A stretch of DNA of 64,000 bases from Pipra filicauda (lineage: Eukaryota > Chordata > Aves > Passeriformes > Pipridae), in contig NW_024104998.1 in NCBI RefSeq assembly GCF_003945595.2, positions 1,505,224 to 1,569,223 on the forward strand. The letters are read 5' to 3'. The notes beneath the pieces were generated by a model. That model was not told the origin of the DNA and ran no database searches. It saw nothing but the letters and a program-made list of their open reading frames with translations. The stretch's first letter is position 1, and every line of letters starts with the position of its first letter. Of this stretch, positions 1-13,300 are shown one piece after another. Both the position numbers and the translations under genes were made by a program.

Positions 1-19
1 CACTCCTTTCTCTTGGATT

Positions 20-172
20 TCACATTCTTGAAGGTTCGAAGTCTCTCTCTTCTAGCAAGTTTATTAGAAGGGAGAAGCTGTCTTTTACTGCCTCCATATC
101 ATCCAAGGAGCAGGGTTTAAGAATCCAACGCTTTCCACGTGCAAGCGGCTCAAGTTCAAAATATTTTTTTAT
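20..172 (-). CDS. Probable terminal coding exon of an unidentified minus-strand gene
   Basis: Read on the minus strand, a pyrimidine-rich tract (TCTCTTTTTTTTCCTCAATAG) ends in a splice acceptor directly before base 172. The exon then reads 50 codons in phase 0 to a TGA at 20-22. The peptide begins IKKYFELEPLARGKRW and ends INLLEERDFEPSRM. It is charged and amphipathic, with no membrane segment or signal peptide, and looks like a helical C-terminus. CpG-containing codons (CCG, CGT, CGT and the boundary at TTC GAA) cluster here although the surrounding DNA has few CpGs, which supports coding use. I do not recognise the family, so no function is given. The 3' UTR lies outside the window to the left. 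Upstream exons should lie at higher coordinates and the exon before it must end in phase 0. The alternative is a chance open frame next to a pyrimidine tract. Confidence 0.5.
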   Translation of the reverse strand: MKKYFELEPLARGKRWILKPCSLDDMEAVKDSFSLLINLLEERDFEPSRM

Positions 173-3100
173 CTATTGAGGAAAAAAAAGAGACCAGTGT
201 ATTAATATTATAACGAAAACTCTCTCAGATCTAAAAAAACAAACCAAAACATAAAAAAACCAAACAACAAACACAACATAAAAAGATGAGGATATGAATT
301 TTTAGAATCTTACCCACATCTGCTCTTATAATACAGGTTATGTAACATGACCTGAAAGTGTTTTCTTTAGAGGTGAGTGAACTGCTTGGAAGCTACCATT
401 CTACCCTTGCATTTAACAGCATGGGAGGTCTGAGGAAGAATTGTAGTGATTTAAGGCAAAGAGCAAAGCACATGAAACATTTGCTCAAAAACATATCCAA
501 ACCAGCAAAAGTAACTAAGAAATTTTAGGTTATGTTTGTATTTTAATGTTAACTCTGAATGTTTCATTATACTCTTACTGGTAAACACTTAAGATGCAGA
601 ATTTGTCACAAGACTAACTTCACAAATCAGACATCAAAAATGTACAAATTCTAAACATTCCAGCCAAATGTGAGCTATAGCACAGCATCTCTTAGTGACA
701 TAGAGAACCCTATAAAAATAAAAATTCTTCCAAAATTGGTTAGTCTTTCTAAAATTAAACATAAAAGACTAGCACACTAATGTTAGTAGGATAGTAATAA
801 ATATTTGTGAGACATGATGCAGTTTATTTGAAAGACCAATAACTAGTAACACTTGTTGCACCAATTGTCAAGGCAGAAACACAGACCCACTGGAAGACTG
901 AGAAAGGAATGATTTTATTTTAGTAATATATTCCAATCACTTTTCAAAATACCAAGTAAAATATCAAAACATATTTTTTAATTTTCTTAGGAGAAGATAG
1001 TAGTCTGCAGATTATACTAATCCACCTGTTTACTGTTTTCATCAAAATTTTAGTTTTTGAAAGTAAATAATCCAAAAGTCTACTCATGTTTGACTTGTCC
1101 ACATAGACATTTAGTTTTTACATCGAAAACTATATCCATCAGAACTTACTACTGTCAATATATCAACAGAAGTATTTAGCTCTGACTTAGTCTGGACATT
1201 CTTGTTCATTGTAATTATTTGCCAAATATTCTTAATTTTCTTTTATCACAGACTGTGTCACAAATATGCAGCACAATAACAGGAGCAGTTACTCATAACA
1301 TGGTAGGCAGTAGAGGCCCTAGACAGGCAACTGGAGCCACACTGTGTAAGGCTGCACGTGCAGGAGGAATAAAAAAAAGAAAAGAAAGAAAGGCTTCCAA
1401 AGTCCATACAAGCTGCAACATCTCTATGAAGCTCTTATAGTGTCTACAGTTTTCTTTATTAATGTATTCTAATGGACAAAACCAACTGCAGTTGTATCAA
1501 CTTACATAATTCAGAATTCAACCACAACTATGTGGCAGGAAGGCTTTCTTATTTTTTAGAAAGAAATTTTGACCATAGGGTTTAGTAACAAATGTCAGGA
1601 AAAAATGGGTTTTGAGATGGACCTTCTGCTTACCCAGCTGGATACAGGTGAAAAATTTTAGAATCTATTTCCATCAAAGTAGAATTATATCAATAACCTT
1701 TGAAAATGCAGTGTAGTAGTAGACATTCACTTCCCCTTAAATTTTAAGACATACATTTGAAAAGTTGAAAGAAACAGGACTTCAACAAACAGTATTTTAG
1801 TATCATCATACCTACTTTTTAGCATTGTTATTTCAGTGCCACATCAGTACCTGATATGTTGGCATGGTTATGCGCGATAAGAACCAAAATACTAATCTCT
1901 ATAAGGGACGTATTGCTATGTTCCCTGCAGCTGAAGTGACACCAAATTGAATTTACTCAATGGCACTGATCACAGTACTTGAGAAGCAGGGTAAGAAAGC
2001 TCTCTTGCCTGTTTCAGCAATAGCCTCCTTGACTGTCACATAAGGGGAGGAAGTAAAAGCTGCACAGAAGGATAACAAAGCAAGGTATCAGTGCAGTTAG
2101 TGGGCAGAGCAGCCCACTGGTTTTAAACTGACAAATATGGCTGAGTAATTTGAGATGTTTCAGACCCACAGCCCAGAGGATGTCCACCACACCCCCTCTA
2201 CTGGAAGACTATTGCCATCAGCCCCTTGAGTTCACTGAAGTCTGTCTGCAATCTTCTTTACACAGACTCTTGAATTAAGGCTACACCATATGAAGGATGG
2301 TCATTACATTGTAAGGACAATACTTGGGTTTAAAACTAGAAACACATGCACATGGAATTGGTGGCCATAAGCAGACTAGCATTGAGTCTTGTGCCTTTGT
2401 GGGCAAACACAATACAGGTTACCAAGGTACCCTTTAGCCAAGAAAAATGACTACAGATGCCAACAGCATCAATTTAGTGAAACAAATTTTGCAGATGAAT
2501 TATTTATTTGGATGCCCAATGTTGATTAAAGTGTATTTTTTTCTATTTCTAGCTGTGTAATTGAAATGTAACTAAATCAGTGATGTGCTGTCATCATTTT
2601 CCACATCTAAAGAACAGTTCAGAGTATCTGCATAATAGGTCCTAGATGAATGCCAAAATCAAAGTGTTTGTTAACCAGTGGCTTTTGAAATGGGAAGTTT
2701 TGATACTGGCATAAAAACACAACTGCTTATATTCACATAAGTAACAGCTTCATACCTTCTACAGAGAAAAAAAGGATTTGCTAGATGACTCATGTCTAAC
2801 ACAAATCAAGAAAAATAACATTAATTGGCTTACAAATAATAAATAACTAAACCAGAAGTAGCACGGAAGTGATTTTCCACAACCCAAGGGACACTTTGTG
2901 GTATGTTACCATATTTCCTCATTTAAACTTCACACCACAAAGGAGTTTGCTAAACCCTAGGGTTTTGCAAGTGAGCTCTATGAACTTTGAAACTTCCAGA
3001 AAGAAGTTTTCAGGAACAAATATTTTCCGATTTACTATAACTTCTCCCCCTCTCAACTCAGAAGGTGTCATTCACTTTTTAGAACAATTCTTTTTTTTAG

Positions 3101-3360
3101 ACTTAACTAAAGAACCATTTTTTTACACGCAACAGATGAAACAACTACACGAAAACAGACTGGCACAGATGCCCAACACTTTTTATACAGCTGAGTTTTC
3201 CACTGGAATGCTCTCAGCTTTCCATCCATGTTTGTTTCTCTAGTTGCTTTCTGCCCTGATGACCATCATTCACACTCATTGCCTGCAGATTTCCTAAGAG
3301 GATGTACACTAATCACCAAAGTATCGAAAGGAAGCTGAAATTCTCTGAATACTCACTCAC

Positions 3361-3418
3361 GTAGGTAGCTCTTGCATCATCAACAGTTACTATTTTACAG
3401 CTCCCTTCAGTCAAACTA
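3361..3418 (-). CDS. Candidate internal exon, possibly next upstream of the terminal exon
   Basis: A strong donor (TAC|GTGAGTGAGT) follows an open frame reading SLTEGSCKIVTVDDARATY. It ends in phase 0, which matches the phase-0 start of the exon at 20-172. The acceptor is a tandem TTTTGTAG|TAG|, so the start could be 3418 or 3415 without changing frame. The 55-58 nt length is short for a vertebrate exon. Support is one good donor, a fair acceptor, an open frame and phase agreement. A chance match is quite possible. Confidence 0.25.
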
Positions 3419-4272
3419 CTACAAAAGGGGTGAGTTCCTCAGAGAAGCTCTTCTGCCTTCCCCTCTGCATGAACAGCGAAAAGCTTTCTGCATGTTCATG
3501 GATGCTGGAGCAAAGTACTTCAGAAGTCTGACACACTAGATGTGCATTTATATACTGGTTTTACATTTTCAAGAGTTTATTTTGAGAATGCTAAATTTTT
3601 AAGATATAATCTTGTAGGAAAACATAATCAATTAAATCTACATAATTTTAAGACTTCTTTACTACAATTTTACAGGATCTCACTGTATGTCTTGACTCCA
3701 CATGGGGGCCTTGTTTTATAGAGAAGCTGACAATGTATTTACACCACATTCTGAAGTCAATAAAATCTAACAATACATGTTTGAAATTCCCAGTCTTCCA
3801 GTACTCCACCTTCTAAGTCCTATTCTGCTGGCATAATACATTAAACATATGGTTATCAAATGTTGCTTAACCTCCATGCTAAAAAGTCAAAACACAATAA
3901 AAGGACTGGTGCCCAGAACCTCAGCTGGTGTAAATTATCATAGCAGCATGGAACTGATGTTACTAAACTGATATACGTAAGCTGAGTAACCAGGCCCTGC
4001 TGAAACCTCTTCTATGTTCTATTACTGAAACTCATCATCTAGTCAGTTCACCACACATATGAACATAAGATCTATAGGAAAACTTAGGTACTTTATTATA
4101 TGAAAACCAAGTAATTTCTACAATTCAACATGAAAAAAAAAAAGATGATTGAAAGTATTATTTTTCATTCAAATCCAAAATTTTACTACCAAATTTCATC
4201 AACACAAATCAGCTTCCAGCCCACTGGGACTAATCTGTTCCAAACAAATACAAAATTCAGATAGATACTTAC

Positions 4273-4327
4273 ATTACCAGGCTGGTAACTGGAGAACTTA
4301 ATGGATAAAATATTTCTTCATTCATTG
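4273..4327 (-). CDS. Candidate internal exon upstream of 3361-3418
   Basis: A near-consensus donor (AAT|GTAAGTATC) ends an open segment reading MNEEIFYPLSSPVTSLV. The last two bases (AT) plus the first base of the candidate exon at 3361-3418 complete an isoleucine codon, so the phases agree. The acceptor (GTTCAGTAAACAG|CA) is weaker, with its pyrimidine tract about 15 bases upstream. The start would need one base from a preceding exon, which I could not place. An in-frame TAA lies just upstream of the acceptor, so the segment cannot extend. Evidence is splice signals and phase only, with no homology. Confidence 0.22.
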
Positions 4328-7300
4328 CTGTTTACTGAACAATTTAGTGGGGATAAAAAAAGTGTAACAAAATGTTTATCATATCCAGTCAAAGGCTTGG
4401 TCTCATCAGCGTCTCAACTACTCTGAATTTTTGAAAGACTTTTTCAGGACTAACCAAGTATTACTGCAAGAGGGTGACTGGTGGGGGGTATGAATTCAAG
4501 TAATATAATCTAACTTGCTGAATCCTTGTATTAACTGCAAGAAATGGTTCATTCATCTATCCCTAATCTGCATGGACAAGAAATGAAGTAATAATGGGAG
4601 ATCAGGGTTCCCTATACCCACACTGTGGAAGTTTCATTGAGCTGTGATCCTGAGATTACCTTTTCAGACATCATAAAAATCTGCCTTTTGGAGCAACTGT
4701 TTAGAAGATGCAGGAAAGAGAGCCAATTTTGATTGCCACTTCATGAACAACAGACAATTGATGTGTAAATTCAATGTCTTTGGAGAAGCCGAAAGTCCGT
4801 CACATAGCATTAAGTTTTAAAAAGGGAAACTACATAAAATGAGGAACTTAAAGAAAATTAACTGGGCAGCTAAAAAGGTAAAATGTTTGCAGGTGGCTTA
4901 GAAAAAAATACCATAATTAGAGGCTCAGAGTATATTTATACTGTTACAGAAGACTTCAAAATAAACAGAAAAGCTTTGAACAGTTGCAGTAAGGAAAAGG
5001 ATGGCATTAGAGGTAAAAGAAGTCATGTCTAAAAGAAGAAAACAGAAAAAAAAAAAAAAGGAAATTCTGGCAAATTAAATAGAAACCACAAATGTTGACC
5101 TAGTAACCACGGAGTAGAACTCATTGCTTAAATCACCACTGATGCTAAAAAGTAAACTGAAATCCACTCTAGTTTATATTAGTGTGCTGGACTGCAAACT
5201 GCACAACCTCTTGAGCTGCTACGTGTACTTTTCTGCTGGTCCTCTTCTGAGTATAGTGATTTATAAGATTGTGTGGAGTGGATTGATAGCCACTTAATCT
5301 TAAATCAACTAGCTCAATCCACTGTCACTCAGGAGTTAACACTTTCATGCTTTTCCCTAAAAATCTGCTAGAAGGTTCCTCATCTGACACCCCACTTGGT
5401 GGAAAAGGACCTCCTGTCTGACCAGAGCAGCTGCTGTAACGTGTACAATTGTTAGCCAAAGTCTCATAACATTTATTCCTCCTACAGAGACACTTCACAT
5501 CATCCTGAAAAGATACTTCATGTGGATCTGCTTGTATGCTGCTTCATAACAGTGACCTCATCCATATCTAGAGGGATCCTTGTAATGCACCTATGCATCA
5601 TAAACACTCCCAAAGCACCTGTACCTCATAGTTATTGATTCCATACAGGATATCTGTTACACAACAGGGAGGGGAATGAAAGTGCCCAGATGACGGGATG
5701 GTGATATGCCATGGTCTGGAGCAACCTAGCCACAGAGCTATTTCCAGGTGTGCTAGTTGAGGTCAAACACCACTATCAGCCATAGAAATGCCCTGACATT
5801 CTAGTTCTTTGAAGATCCATATTTCACTGCTCACTGAATTCCATGTGCCAAAGCCTGTATCTACCATGCCAAAAATTTGGGATGGATCCATTAAGTATGT
5901 ATTATGATAATGAGAATTATTTGAGCTGCTTTTTTTTTTAATTTTAAAATATGACCTGCAGAAGTAAAATCAAAAGAAAAATCAAGTCTGTGTTCTTCAG
6001 CATTTCTGAATGATGCCAGCAATTTCTCTAGACAAGATTTCAAAGCCATCAGAAGCCATTTAGTACAATGCCTCACAAGGAGTGGTGAATACTTTACAAA
6101 TTAGTGTTCTCGTTTGTAGAGCTTTCCAATATTTTTTTTAATTTTTTTTAGATGTTGAGTTTTATAAAAGACCACCTGAAGCACATCCAACTGAGCTTTG
6201 TACTTAGCTTTGTAAGAGACCTGGATGATATTTTTGGCTCCTAAGTCTTTACAAAGAGGAACACAGTCACTTATAATAATGTACACGGTGCTTTGTGCAC
6301 TTTTCCATCTTCAGAGGTCACAAGCCACAACACTTTTCATGTTGCAAGTGATTGCTGAAAGAAATATATTTTAAAGAAGATAACTAACTATTCAGAATGA
6401 AGAAATAGGATGCCTGGCAAATCAGCATAGCCACACTACTCCAAACAGAGAGCACACAGTTCTGGCAAATACAAATGTGAGACAAGAAAAGAGGGAGTGA
6501 GCTAGAGAGTGGGAAGATTTTTAAAATCGATAAGTATTTTGTTTTTACAGATACACAGAGTCATGTTATTATGGATCTGGGACAAATAAGATGGATGAGA
6601 GTGAGGATAGGCACTTCTGAGGTTGCAGAAGTGCCACTGAGATGTGTATGTGGATGGAAGCAAAGATGGGCTTTGAGAAGCTACTAGAATCTATCAGTTC
6701 TTTGCACAAGTCTTTACCACAAAACAAGGTACTACGGTGCATTAGTTTTTTGGTTACATTCTGTTCGTTTGTTCAAAAAAAATAGTAAATCTCATGTAGC
6801 TGCCAAAAACATATACCTATATACTCAGTCTTTCATGTCTTATTCACTGACGATATTCTGTTTATATAAGCATGTGTTTTTCCTACAATTGAAGACATAG
6901 AAATAACATGAGAACAGCAGCAGCATATCTATACAGAGAAAACCAGACTTTCAGATGAAGATTCATACAACCAGTGCTGCACTGGAAAAACAAGTTAAGG
7001 GCTCACAATTATCCGAGTGAAACAGCATCTCTTCTTGAGTGACAAGTGAAACAATGAGAACAGAGAAGTAGGTACTGTACAAAAATGCATCCAATGAAAG
7101 CACAGTAAAATATTTTTCTTTATTATCTACAGCTCTAATTCTTTATCTTATTCCAAAGAATTAATCAGAAGTGAAAATCAGACATCATATTTAAGTTACT
7201 GTTCCTATTGCTTCCTTTCTTACCCATTGTGTTTTATTAAGTACTTTGGGATGCCACAGATACTGTCTGACAGTTACATATTTAAAGTGTTAGAATATAA

Positions 7301-10300
7301 AATCCTAAAGAGTAATGCTGAAAATTAGCCTTGGTTAAAGATAGCTATTTGGAGGACATCTAATATTCACATATTTTTTTCTTCCACATACTGTAGAGAC
7401 ACAAAAATGCCAATTTATTGCATATGAAGACAATTTGCTATGTAAGTGTATTCTTAGCACATCCAAATGTGTTCTTAATCTATATAAAAAGTGACTGATT
7501 GAATATAAGATCCATTTAAACTTAGAATAACATGTTTAAATTACTATCATTGCCCTAATCTGTTAACAAAAAACATAGAATGGAACAGATCCAAAGATAA
7601 TTTTACAAGAAACCTACTAAAAGCTTTTACTATACCACCAATCTCCTCTCTACTGTCTCACTCAGGTTTGGTTTTGTTACATCTTCAGGTAAATAGCTGG
7701 AGATGTAAGGAATACAAGTAACTAGTAGAAACTCAACAGTCAAGAGATTTAAAAAGAAATCTTTCAAGGCCTTCCAGAATTTTTGTAGTATCATTTTTTT
7801 TAATAGTCTGCAGATACTCATGGTTTACTTCAGAATATAACATTACTGACAGAGTATGTTGATTTCAGCAGCAAAATATGCTAGCTTTAACTACAGATTG
7901 TGGCTTTAACTAGCAACAAAACCTGAGACAAAAGTATACAAGTGCTGAGATTTTACCCTCCCCAACCCAAAAAAGTTTACCTGTGATGTAGAATGTCAAA
8001 ATAACCTTTTCAATAACGAGAAGTCCAAAGATCAATCGTTATTATGACATCCTTTCTGCAAATAGCATGCTTTCTGTTCAGATAAACAGTATTTTCTAGA
8101 GAGGTGCATGTGTGATGATTCATTTGCATGTCTGAACATGTATATAAATCTAGCACTTGAATAAATAACATCTGTATACTGTGCCCACGTCTGCAAAGAA
8201 ACAAAACACTGTACAGACATGTATTCTTGTATCAACAGCACAGAACAGGATTTCTAAGGGGTTTTGTGGTTGGTTCCCCACATTCATGCTGCTGACACTG
8301 TTCCAATTTAAGAGCCAGTATGAACACAAAAGAAAAGCCATTCAGCAATAGCTGTGGTTCTACAAGATGTGTGCTCCCATGAGCAGATCAGATGGCAGTC
8401 ATGCCTATTTCTCTTGTTCCTTACCAGGTACAGAGCACAGTGTACAAATGTAGGATGGTTTGAACCTCCCTTTAGGTCTTTTGCCGAAGGGAGTATTATT
8501 CATTATGCAAAATCCACACAGTGGAAATGGAAGCTCATAACTAACTGCAATTAACCATTTCCTGTTCAAAAGTAGAAACTGCAATAAATACATTTTTGAA
8601 AAAGTTAACATAAAATATTGGTAAAGCAAAAAGTGTTCCCAGAGACTAGAGAAGCTATTCACTGTAGGCGAATTTAGGTTTTCCTTTGTACACTACAACT
8701 ATGGAGTACCTTTACAGTGTCATTGAAAAGCCAGATTATTTCTGAAGAAAAGGACCTGAAGGCAAGTGCTATGCCCTAGTAATGCCCCAATTATCATGAC
8801 TGTATCAGTGAAAAACAAAAGCAGATATCTGGCAAGTGATTCCTGCAGAAAGGGAAACCCAGCTTCTGCAAGGTGCCAGGTAGCTCCTTCCCTCTATCTC
8901 TGCACCTGACTCGCATTTTTACCACCACTATTACACCTAGAGTAAGCATCTCACTGAAAAGGAAATCATATAGAGAAAATATATAGCTGACATCAACTTT
9001 TTATGAGGACAAGAAGCTTAAAAGCAGTTGACTAAAATACCTTAATGCAACAGATTTTTCTAAGCACTCTCCACTCAAAGTATAACCTACCTTTTCAAAT
9101 TTGTTGTCTAATGAAGGTAAAATCACCTCTTTAGAATCTCGGGTTCTGGTGCTCAAGATAAGTCATAATTCTGCACATTTGCAATTGCTAATTGAGTTTT
9201 CTTTACACTAGAAATCACCATATGCTAAGTTTGCTGACCACTAGTGACAAGTTGAAAGGTTATAATCACTAGCTTTTGCAGAACATACTCGAAATTTGCA
9301 CCATTTTACCACTTCTTGATAATCAACTATTATACATGACTATAGCTAAAAAGACCTTAACTAAATACTCTTTACCAGGCTAGGAAAGGTTCTATATATG
9401 GAAGTTAATGAGTTTAAGTTTGAAACTCACATACAAGAAACAACCAATTACCTTGTCTGAAACACAGGCTTGTAAAACCCTCAGTTACTTGTAAAATGGT
9501 CTGCTACACATGAGTAAGATGATGTTTAAATTACTTATTTGATTAGATGCATTCACAGTGAAATTGATTCTTTTAAAGTATTATTTTTAAACTTGATGCA
9601 AGTTAACTGTGCAGGATCTAGTTTTATATCATCACAGCCTGTGCAATCCAAAGTAGTACAAAGGCAATAAAACAACAAATAGAATATCTTTCAGCCATAA
9701 GCACCAAAAATAAATCTGAGTTGTGATTTTTCTACAGTCTGAAAGTAGCACTGTATCATGGCATTATACCTGACACTTCCAGTTATAATTTAGCACTGTT
9801 ATTCTGTTATGCCTATTATGCAACAGTTGGCATGAGAACGGGGTAATTAGCAACAGGTTATTGAATATTCCTCAATCTCCAACTCAGGAATGCAGTTTTC
9901 TTCTTTACAGTGGTCCAGATTTCAAAGAAAAAGAAACAATTGCAAGGAAGCCATGGATGTGAATATATATAAAAAAAGCCCTAAGCTAAAAATAGGTTCT
10001 TCAATAACATTTTAGATTTGAATATTTAGCATGGTCTTATAAATACAGACAGATAGATCATGCCAGAGTTACTGAACAGACCAGAATTTGCAAAGTAATG
10101 TTTTATGTCTGCTTCCATAACTGGAAAATGGTTCTATTGTTTTATAGTGAATCAGTGTACTAGCAGTATATTGCTAATAATTCACAGATGCTTTAGTGAC
10201 TTATAACAGGAAAGGTTTACTTGGTAAGAACTAAAATTCAAAATCTTACTAATGTGACATTTCCAACTGTCCTCTCAAAAAAGAAGTCACGTCCTTACAA

Positions 10301-13300
10301 GATTAAGCACTAACAATAGTTTTTCAAAAAATTAATACTACAAAGTGTTTTATACATTGCTCCAAAAAAGCTGGAAAACATGCCCTGTTGCCTACTGCAA
10401 AACTGTTTTGGAGATGAATCAAATTCTCAGACTTTGAATAAATAAGTATTTGCACACTGTACAGCAGTTTACTGAACATGCAGTGAAGAGTGCCATCAGC
10501 CACACTGTTTTATAGTCCAGTTGTAGACAGACTGATATAAAGGACAGTATCATTATCATGTCAGTCAGACCACAGGCAGTGCAGCAGGAATTGGAGAGGG
10601 GAAGTATGGAGAGGTGAGAAGAGATCAGCCATACAAAATAGCTTTAGATTACTTACAAGCAATAAAACATTCTGCTTCTAAAGATGTCTAACTCATCACT
10701 GCAGAAATTACTTCATATTAAAAAAAATTCCAGTCCAGCTGGTAGTGTATCAGCTTGATGTTTGCCAACTGGAAAGCACAATTCTGCAAAAGGACTTGAC
10801 AGAGTTTGAAGCAGAGTATATTGAAAAGTGGACAATGCTCAGAAAAATCAAGATGAAAAAGTAACATTTGTCACAGGAAACAAAAAAATGGTTCATTTGT
10901 TCCCTTGATAAGAGTTGAAATGTATTAACAGGATCTGTCAGTAAAAATAAAGTATAAATGCAATCATCTGGGTTTAGATTAAAGACAAATGCAGGGCAAA
11001 CAAGTACAACTGGATCCTATAAAAAAAATCCACTGGCTGGTGGTCTGATTAGACCTTCAGCTATTCTTGTAGGAGGGGAGAGAGCAGTTCTGCTTATTTT
11101 ATAGAAAGCACATGCAAAGACCATAATGCCTCTAGTATGATTCGTATACTCCATCTTTAATTAAAAGTTAACATATGTCAATTTTGTGAATTTTCTGAAT
11201 TTTACCATAAATGCTAGATAAAACACTAAGTTCTTTCCCTTTTTGCCTTGTTTGTATTCATGGATACAGTATATACAGAGAGAAAGCCAATGGAACTACA
11301 TTTGAAGTTATATTGTTCTACAAATATAGCCTGGACACTCACAGGTCATATATAAACCGATCCTTACTTCTGTGAACACACTCAGTCATTTACTTTGCAC
11401 AGTGAATTTTCTGACCTAAAGGGTAAACATGAACTGTTCGATTATTTGTTTTTCATTATCCACAGTATATGATTGATCAGCTAAGTCATTTGGTTTGCCT
11501 TCTTCACTGGACGACATTTTAAAGCATGCCACTAACAGACAGATAACCCAATAAACAATACCACTTGTGTTTGTGCACAAATACCCTGGATAACATGCAG
11601 CTTCTCATTCTCTATCTTCCTTTCACCACAAACATTCAGAGATAGTAAGTTCACTTTGAGTTATGCAATCAATTCATGCTTGATACAACAATATAGGAAA
11701 GATACGGGATTGCGCTTTAGCTATCAACTACACATCAGTCTACAAGCAAGAACATCTCAGCTTGTATCATATACAAAGGTAAAGTGACATTATCATTAAA
11801 ATGGCTCCACAAAAATGCACAGCTGAAGCAAAAGGAGAAATACAATGTCTTCTTAACGTCCTACCCAATACTGTTATGCCTCGTTAAGCACTTCCAACGT
11901 CTTGATGGGCTACAAAGAAGTAAAAACACTTGGTCAAGAATTTCCTTTTAAAGAACAGTCCATTTACCTACAACCAGTACCAATCTGCAAAGATACGTAT
12001 ACAACCAGTGCAACAGAAACCCACTTCACAGGAAAAAACACCCAAACATTTATGGTCTTACTCTTTGATATTGGCACATATCTGCCACTTACACTTTGCA
12101 AGACATTGTGATACCACAGCAATACAGACCACGCTCTATCTGATACAGACAAATCCGGAACATTTTGAACCTAGTTTGTACTTAAAGCTGAGGATATTCA
12201 GAAGCAGGAAACTGCAAGGAGAAAAATTAGTAGAGAGACATCAAAAAGGACAAAAATAATCCCTTTGTCTACAATTGCTAGCATTAATATATTTTATGAC
12301 CATGATCTAGGCCACCTTCCTGCAGAAGGAAGCTTGTGCAAAGAAGTGGAGGTCAAGCCTAGAGTGATGCGGTTCACTGAATGACCAAACAGAGGTTTAC
12401 ATATTTGCTTTATGGCTGCTGGCACTGGTTTTGGCCTAGAAGCCTCTAATGAACAAAGAGAGCTCTGATCCTTTCTGGAGCCATTCATACGTGATTAAGA
12501 TCCAACAATACAGCACTTTGATCAACTGAGCTACAGAAAGATTGGATGTTTCCTGAAGGAGTCATTTCGGGTGAAAAGGGAGGAGAAGAAAAGAAGAAGA
12601 AAATTTTCCTGATCAGGTCAAACTTACTGAGACAGCGCTCTTCTCACATCTGACACACATTGTACTCTCTTGAGAGTTTTGAAGCTTTGGAAAGATGACA
12701 GATGACTGAGGTACGGAAAAGAGGAATGAACTGTGGTATCACTGTATCAAACTCAAAGAATAAATTTAACTTTTTGAAGATGGAATAAGATTTATTTTCA
12801 AGAGAAGGCAATTGAGTTAGCTTATGCAAGGCATATTGCAACAAAGAAGGACATACAAATGTACAACCATTACAGCAAATTGAATAGCATCTTTCATAGA
12901 TATGTTTGAAAAGCTCGCAGCACTATAGTAAAAAATACATACTTCTTCATTCTGATGCAGCTGAAAACAGCAGGAGACATATGGGTAAGTCTATAAAAAA
13001 ATCCCAGAGAATGAACACCTGGTTCCTTGAAAGTAATCTTTCTATCTTTACACCAATATACTTCACATAACCCAAGAGAATTAAAGGCCTGTTTGAAGTT
13101 AGAAGAGCATGTTCATGTCACACCACTTGCAAGAGTATTTACTTTTTTTTTCAGCAGACATAAGTATTAAGCACAGGTGATGGATTCAGATCCACAGGAA
13201 TGAACAGAGGTTGGAATGTCTAGACAACCAGGAAAGCATAACACAGGTGTGACAACTGCTTGACTATCACATTTCAACATTTTCAGTATAAACTAAGTAA

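Noticed and set aside
311..348. 38-nt minus-strand segment between a good acceptor and a GTAAGA donor just upstream of the terminal exon
   Set aside because: The frame needed to join the exon at 20-172 contains a stop, so it cannot be its coding neighbour.
2869..3243. Plus-strand open frame of 124 codons
   Set aside because: It has no recognisable domain, no promoter or splice context and no CpG or codon signal. A few frames of this length are expected by chance in 64 kb.
4660..4696. 37-nt minus-strand segment with good acceptor and donor, phase-compatible with the candidate exon at 4273-4327
   Set aside because: The compatible frame contains a TGA (4664-4666). It is more simply a chance splice-like segment than an exon with a nonsense mutation.
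12648..12844. Minus-strand open frame of about 60 codons ending at a GTGAGA donor
   Set aside because: An overlapping segment in another frame (12628-12705) has equally good or better splice sites, so neither can be called with confidence.
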